From Segatella copri (GTDB lineage: Bacteria; Bacteroidota; Bacteroidia; Bacteroidales; Bacteroidaceae), in NCBI RefSeq assembly GCF_019249655.2, contig NZ_CP137557.1:1175001-1239000 (forward strand): DNA of 64,000 nucleotides, in the 5' to 3' direction. This document shows positions 62,374-64,000 of the stretch, one piece after another. Both the position numbers and the translations under genes were made by a program. Every line of letters begins with the position of its first letter. Positions within the stretch are counted from its first letter, which is position 1. A model generated the notes under the pieces. The model made no database searches. It had not been told where the DNA came from and saw only the letters and a program-made list of their open reading frames with translations.

Positions 62374-63765
62374 TTATTTCAACCCGTCGGCATCGCCTGT
62401 GGTCTTCAATCCGTTGCTCTTGCTGCGAGGGGTGATATTCACTTTCTTTGCCATGGTGTTCTCGATGAGGCTGGCATCGAATGCCATTTTCTTGTCGGTG
62501 CAGGTGATGTCTTCGAAGGTGAAATCCACCAGACGATACTTGTCGCTCTTGGCTACATCGAAGAAGTTGTCGCAATCCATCTGGATGTTCTTCATCGTGA
62601 TGTTGTTGCACTGGCTCAACGGCATGTCCTTGCGGTCGCCCGGCTTGAAGAACTGGGTCCATGGGCGGATGACGAGGAAACTGCCTGTGATGCCCTGGAT
62701 GTTATCCACCGTTACGTACTCGTAATGCTGAGGCGTATCAGGGCGCATCTTCAGCCAGAGCACGCGCTGTGCCTTATCCACCTTGATGTTGCGGAGCACA
62801 ATGTTGCGGTCTTTCACACTTTCGCTGCCAAGAGTCAGACAGCCATGCACGGTTCCGTAATGGCAATTCTGGATGAGCACATTATATACCGGACCATTCT
62901 CCAGTGCCTGGTCTGCCCAGGTTCCCTTACCGCCCTTGATGGCGATGGCATCATCGTTTACGCTCATGTAGCAGCCATCCACCAGCACATCGTGACAGAC
63001 ATCAATGTCGATGGCGTCGCTGCTTGGTGCCCGCATGCCACTGGTAGGGGCGAAGATGGTGCAGCCCAGGAAGCGGACGTGGTCGCAACGGTAGATGTGG
63101 TTGGTCCAGAACGGACTGTTCTGAATATGCACATCCTGCAAGGTTACGTTGCTGGAGTTGCTGATATAAACGAGACGAGGACGCTGTGCATCCTTGTTGG
63201 TACACTGTCGGTTCCAGGTGCGACGAATCCAGAACTCCTCCCAGTAGTGATAACCGTTTCCGTCGATGGTACCCGGACCGGCGATGGTGAAGCCATCACA
63301 TTTGTCGGCATTGATGAATGCCGAGAAGTATTTGCAGGTTTCGCCCTCGATGCGGGTTTCTACCACAGGGAAGTTGGCGATGCGGTCGCTTCCTTTCAGT
63401 TTTCCGCCTTCTGAAACATAGAGATGAGTCTTTGGCTTGAAGAAGAGGGCACCGCTCTGATAGGTTCCGGCAGGTACCACGATAACGCCACCGCCATCCT
63501 GGGCAGCACGGTCGATGACAGCCTGGATAGCCTTGGTCTGAATCAGGGTGCTATCCGCCTTTACACCATAGTCGGTGAGAACGTATTTCTTGCCCAGGGT
63601 ATCCACGTTCACCTTCTGGGCGTTGCTGAACCAGGCATCCATCTTTGTGCCATCAGGCCAAAGCTCGGTTTGTGCCTTCTTTGCTTTCTTCTGTTTCTTA
63701 GCGGCGTTGGCGCTTAGTGGCGAAAACGCCACCAGGCAAGCCATCAGCCAGATATATTTCTTCAT
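62374..63765 (-). CDS. Secreted GH28 polygalacturonase-like enzyme
   Basis: The 463-aa enzyme has a signal peptide (MACLVAFSPLSANA). The N-terminal pectate-lyase-like start is TDYGVKADSTLIQTKAIQAVID. The right-handed beta-helix contains the GH28 catalytic acids in SSDAIDID (about 257) and VNDDAIAIKGG (about 277), plus HGCLTLGSES (about 307). It hydrolyses galacturonic-acid linkages in pectin. It is downstream of a GH105 gene on the same strand, a pairing typical of pectin or rhamnogalacturonan utilisation loci. Confidence 0.92.
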   Translation of the reverse strand: MKKYIWLMACLVAFSPLSANAAKKQKKAKKAQTELWPDGTKMDAWFSNAQKVNVDTLGKKYVLTDYGVKADSTLIQTKAIQAVIDRAAQDGGGVIVVPAGTYQSGALFFKPKTHLYVSEGGKLKGSDRIANFPVVETRIEGETCKYFSAFINADKCDGFTIAGPGTIDGNGYHYWEEFWIRRTWNRQCTNKDAQRPRLVYISNSSNVTLQDVHIQNSPFWTNHIYRCDHVRFLGCTIFAPTSGMRAPSSDAIDIDVCHDVLVDGCYMSVNDDAIAIKGGKGTWADQALENGPVYNVLIQNCHYGTVHGCLTLGSESVKDRNIVLRNIKVDKAQRVLWLKMRPDTPQHYEYVTVDNIQGITGSFLVIRPWTQFFKPGDRKDMPLSQCNNITMKNIQMDCDNFFDVAKSDKYRLVDFTFEDITCTDKKMAFDASLIENTMAKKVNITPRSKSNGLKTTGDADGLK

Positions 63766-63787
63766 GATTTGTTTCTTTCTTACCTTT

Positions 63788-64000
63788 TTACTTTTTTACC
63801 TTTACAAGCTTGTAATACTCTGCAGCACCAAGTAGGAGGCAGCCTGTGCCGTAGTCCTCGAAGTCTGGGACTGATGTGAAGGTGACAGGCTGACCGGCTG
63901 CAGGATCCTTTCCTGTGCCCTGATTGTAGCCGATGAAGCCATCCTCGTGAACCGATGCGGCAAGCGCCTTCCATGCCTTGTCCATCGCCTTCTGATAGGT
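63788..64000 (-). CDS. GH105-type unsaturated rhamnogalacturonyl hydrolase, 3' end (partial)
   Basis: Only the last 70 codons are present; the gene continues beyond the window. The tail KAWKALAASVHEDGFIGY, PAAGQPVTFTSVPDFEDYGTGCLLLGAAEYYKL is the characteristic end of GH88/GH105 alpha/alpha-barrel enzymes. They remove unsaturated uronic acid from pectin fragments. It lies 22 bp before the GH28 gene, so the two are co-transcribed. Confidence 0.85.
   Translation of the reverse strand, partial: TYQKAMDKAWKALAASVHEDGFIGYNQGTGKDPAAGQPVTFTSVPDFEDYGTGCLLLGAAEYYKLVKVKK

Noticed and set aside
62365..63414. 349-codon open frame antisense to the GH28 gene
   Set aside because: Opposite a complete GH28 gene with signal peptide and catalytic motifs; His/Val/Ala-rich translation without known features.

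Overview
The window looks like chromosomal DNA of a gut-type Bacteroidota, most likely a Prevotella/Segatella (S. copri-like) strain. This rests on the many promoters of the Bacteroidota form TTTG-N19..21-TAnnTTTG, the gene families (OstA-like, SurA/PpiC pair, HU-related protein, AAA-ATPase/PD-(D/E)XK_9, Rpn-type nucleases, GH20/GH28/GH105) and the short extragenic repeats typical of that group. The species name is an inference; no database was searched.

Layout. 0-4.1 kb is housekeeping (rpmF end, fabH, era, der, a small lipoprotein) followed by a nuclease remnant. 4.6-15.3 kb is a cluster of three secreted proteins with cohesin-like and dockerin-like domains. The first gene originally encoded about 1,996 residues and is now split by a complete 1,864-bp ISL3-family element with an 8-bp target duplication. 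15.4-17.1 kb holds two Rpn-family nuclease copies, one with a 470-nt internal deletion. 17.5-35.5 kb is mostly envelope and protein quality-control genes: mlaFE, lptB, tig-clpP-clpX, recQ, guaB, two periplasmic parvulins, an OstA-like LPS-transport protein, mutL and an OmpA-family protein. 35.6-36.1 kb has four identical tRNA-Val(TAC) genes. 36-46.5 kb holds purB, a pseudouridine synthase with an RGG-like extension, asnS, trpS, a MATE transporter and a 2-oxoacid:ferredoxin oxidoreductase operon (korD-A-B-C) led by a 59-aa TPR protein. 46.6-53.3 kb has a GH20 hexosaminidase, an HU-related protein behind four 21-bp palindromic repeats, a broken AAA-ATPase/nuclease gene and a TlpA-like protein.

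53.3-59.4 kb is an accessory graveyard: a detached toxin-like C-terminus with a small lipoprotein, a DUF5053-like gene with a 55-aa companion, three copies of one promoter cassette driving antitoxin-like genes whose toxins are partly or wholly deleted, an Imm40-like immunity gene, an almost identical direct duplication of a small membrane-protein gene, and IS1634/IS3 fragments. 59.4-64 kb returns to a YhcG-type nuclease, cvfB, lolD, and pectin-degrading GH28 and GH105 (partial) genes.

The best candidate for an undescribed system is the cohesin/dockerin-like trio at 4.9-15.2 kb, which contains no recognisable enzyme and may form a self-assembling extracellular structure. The second is the 53-59 kb effector/immunity and toxin-antitoxin island, whose genes share one mobile-looking promoter cassette.
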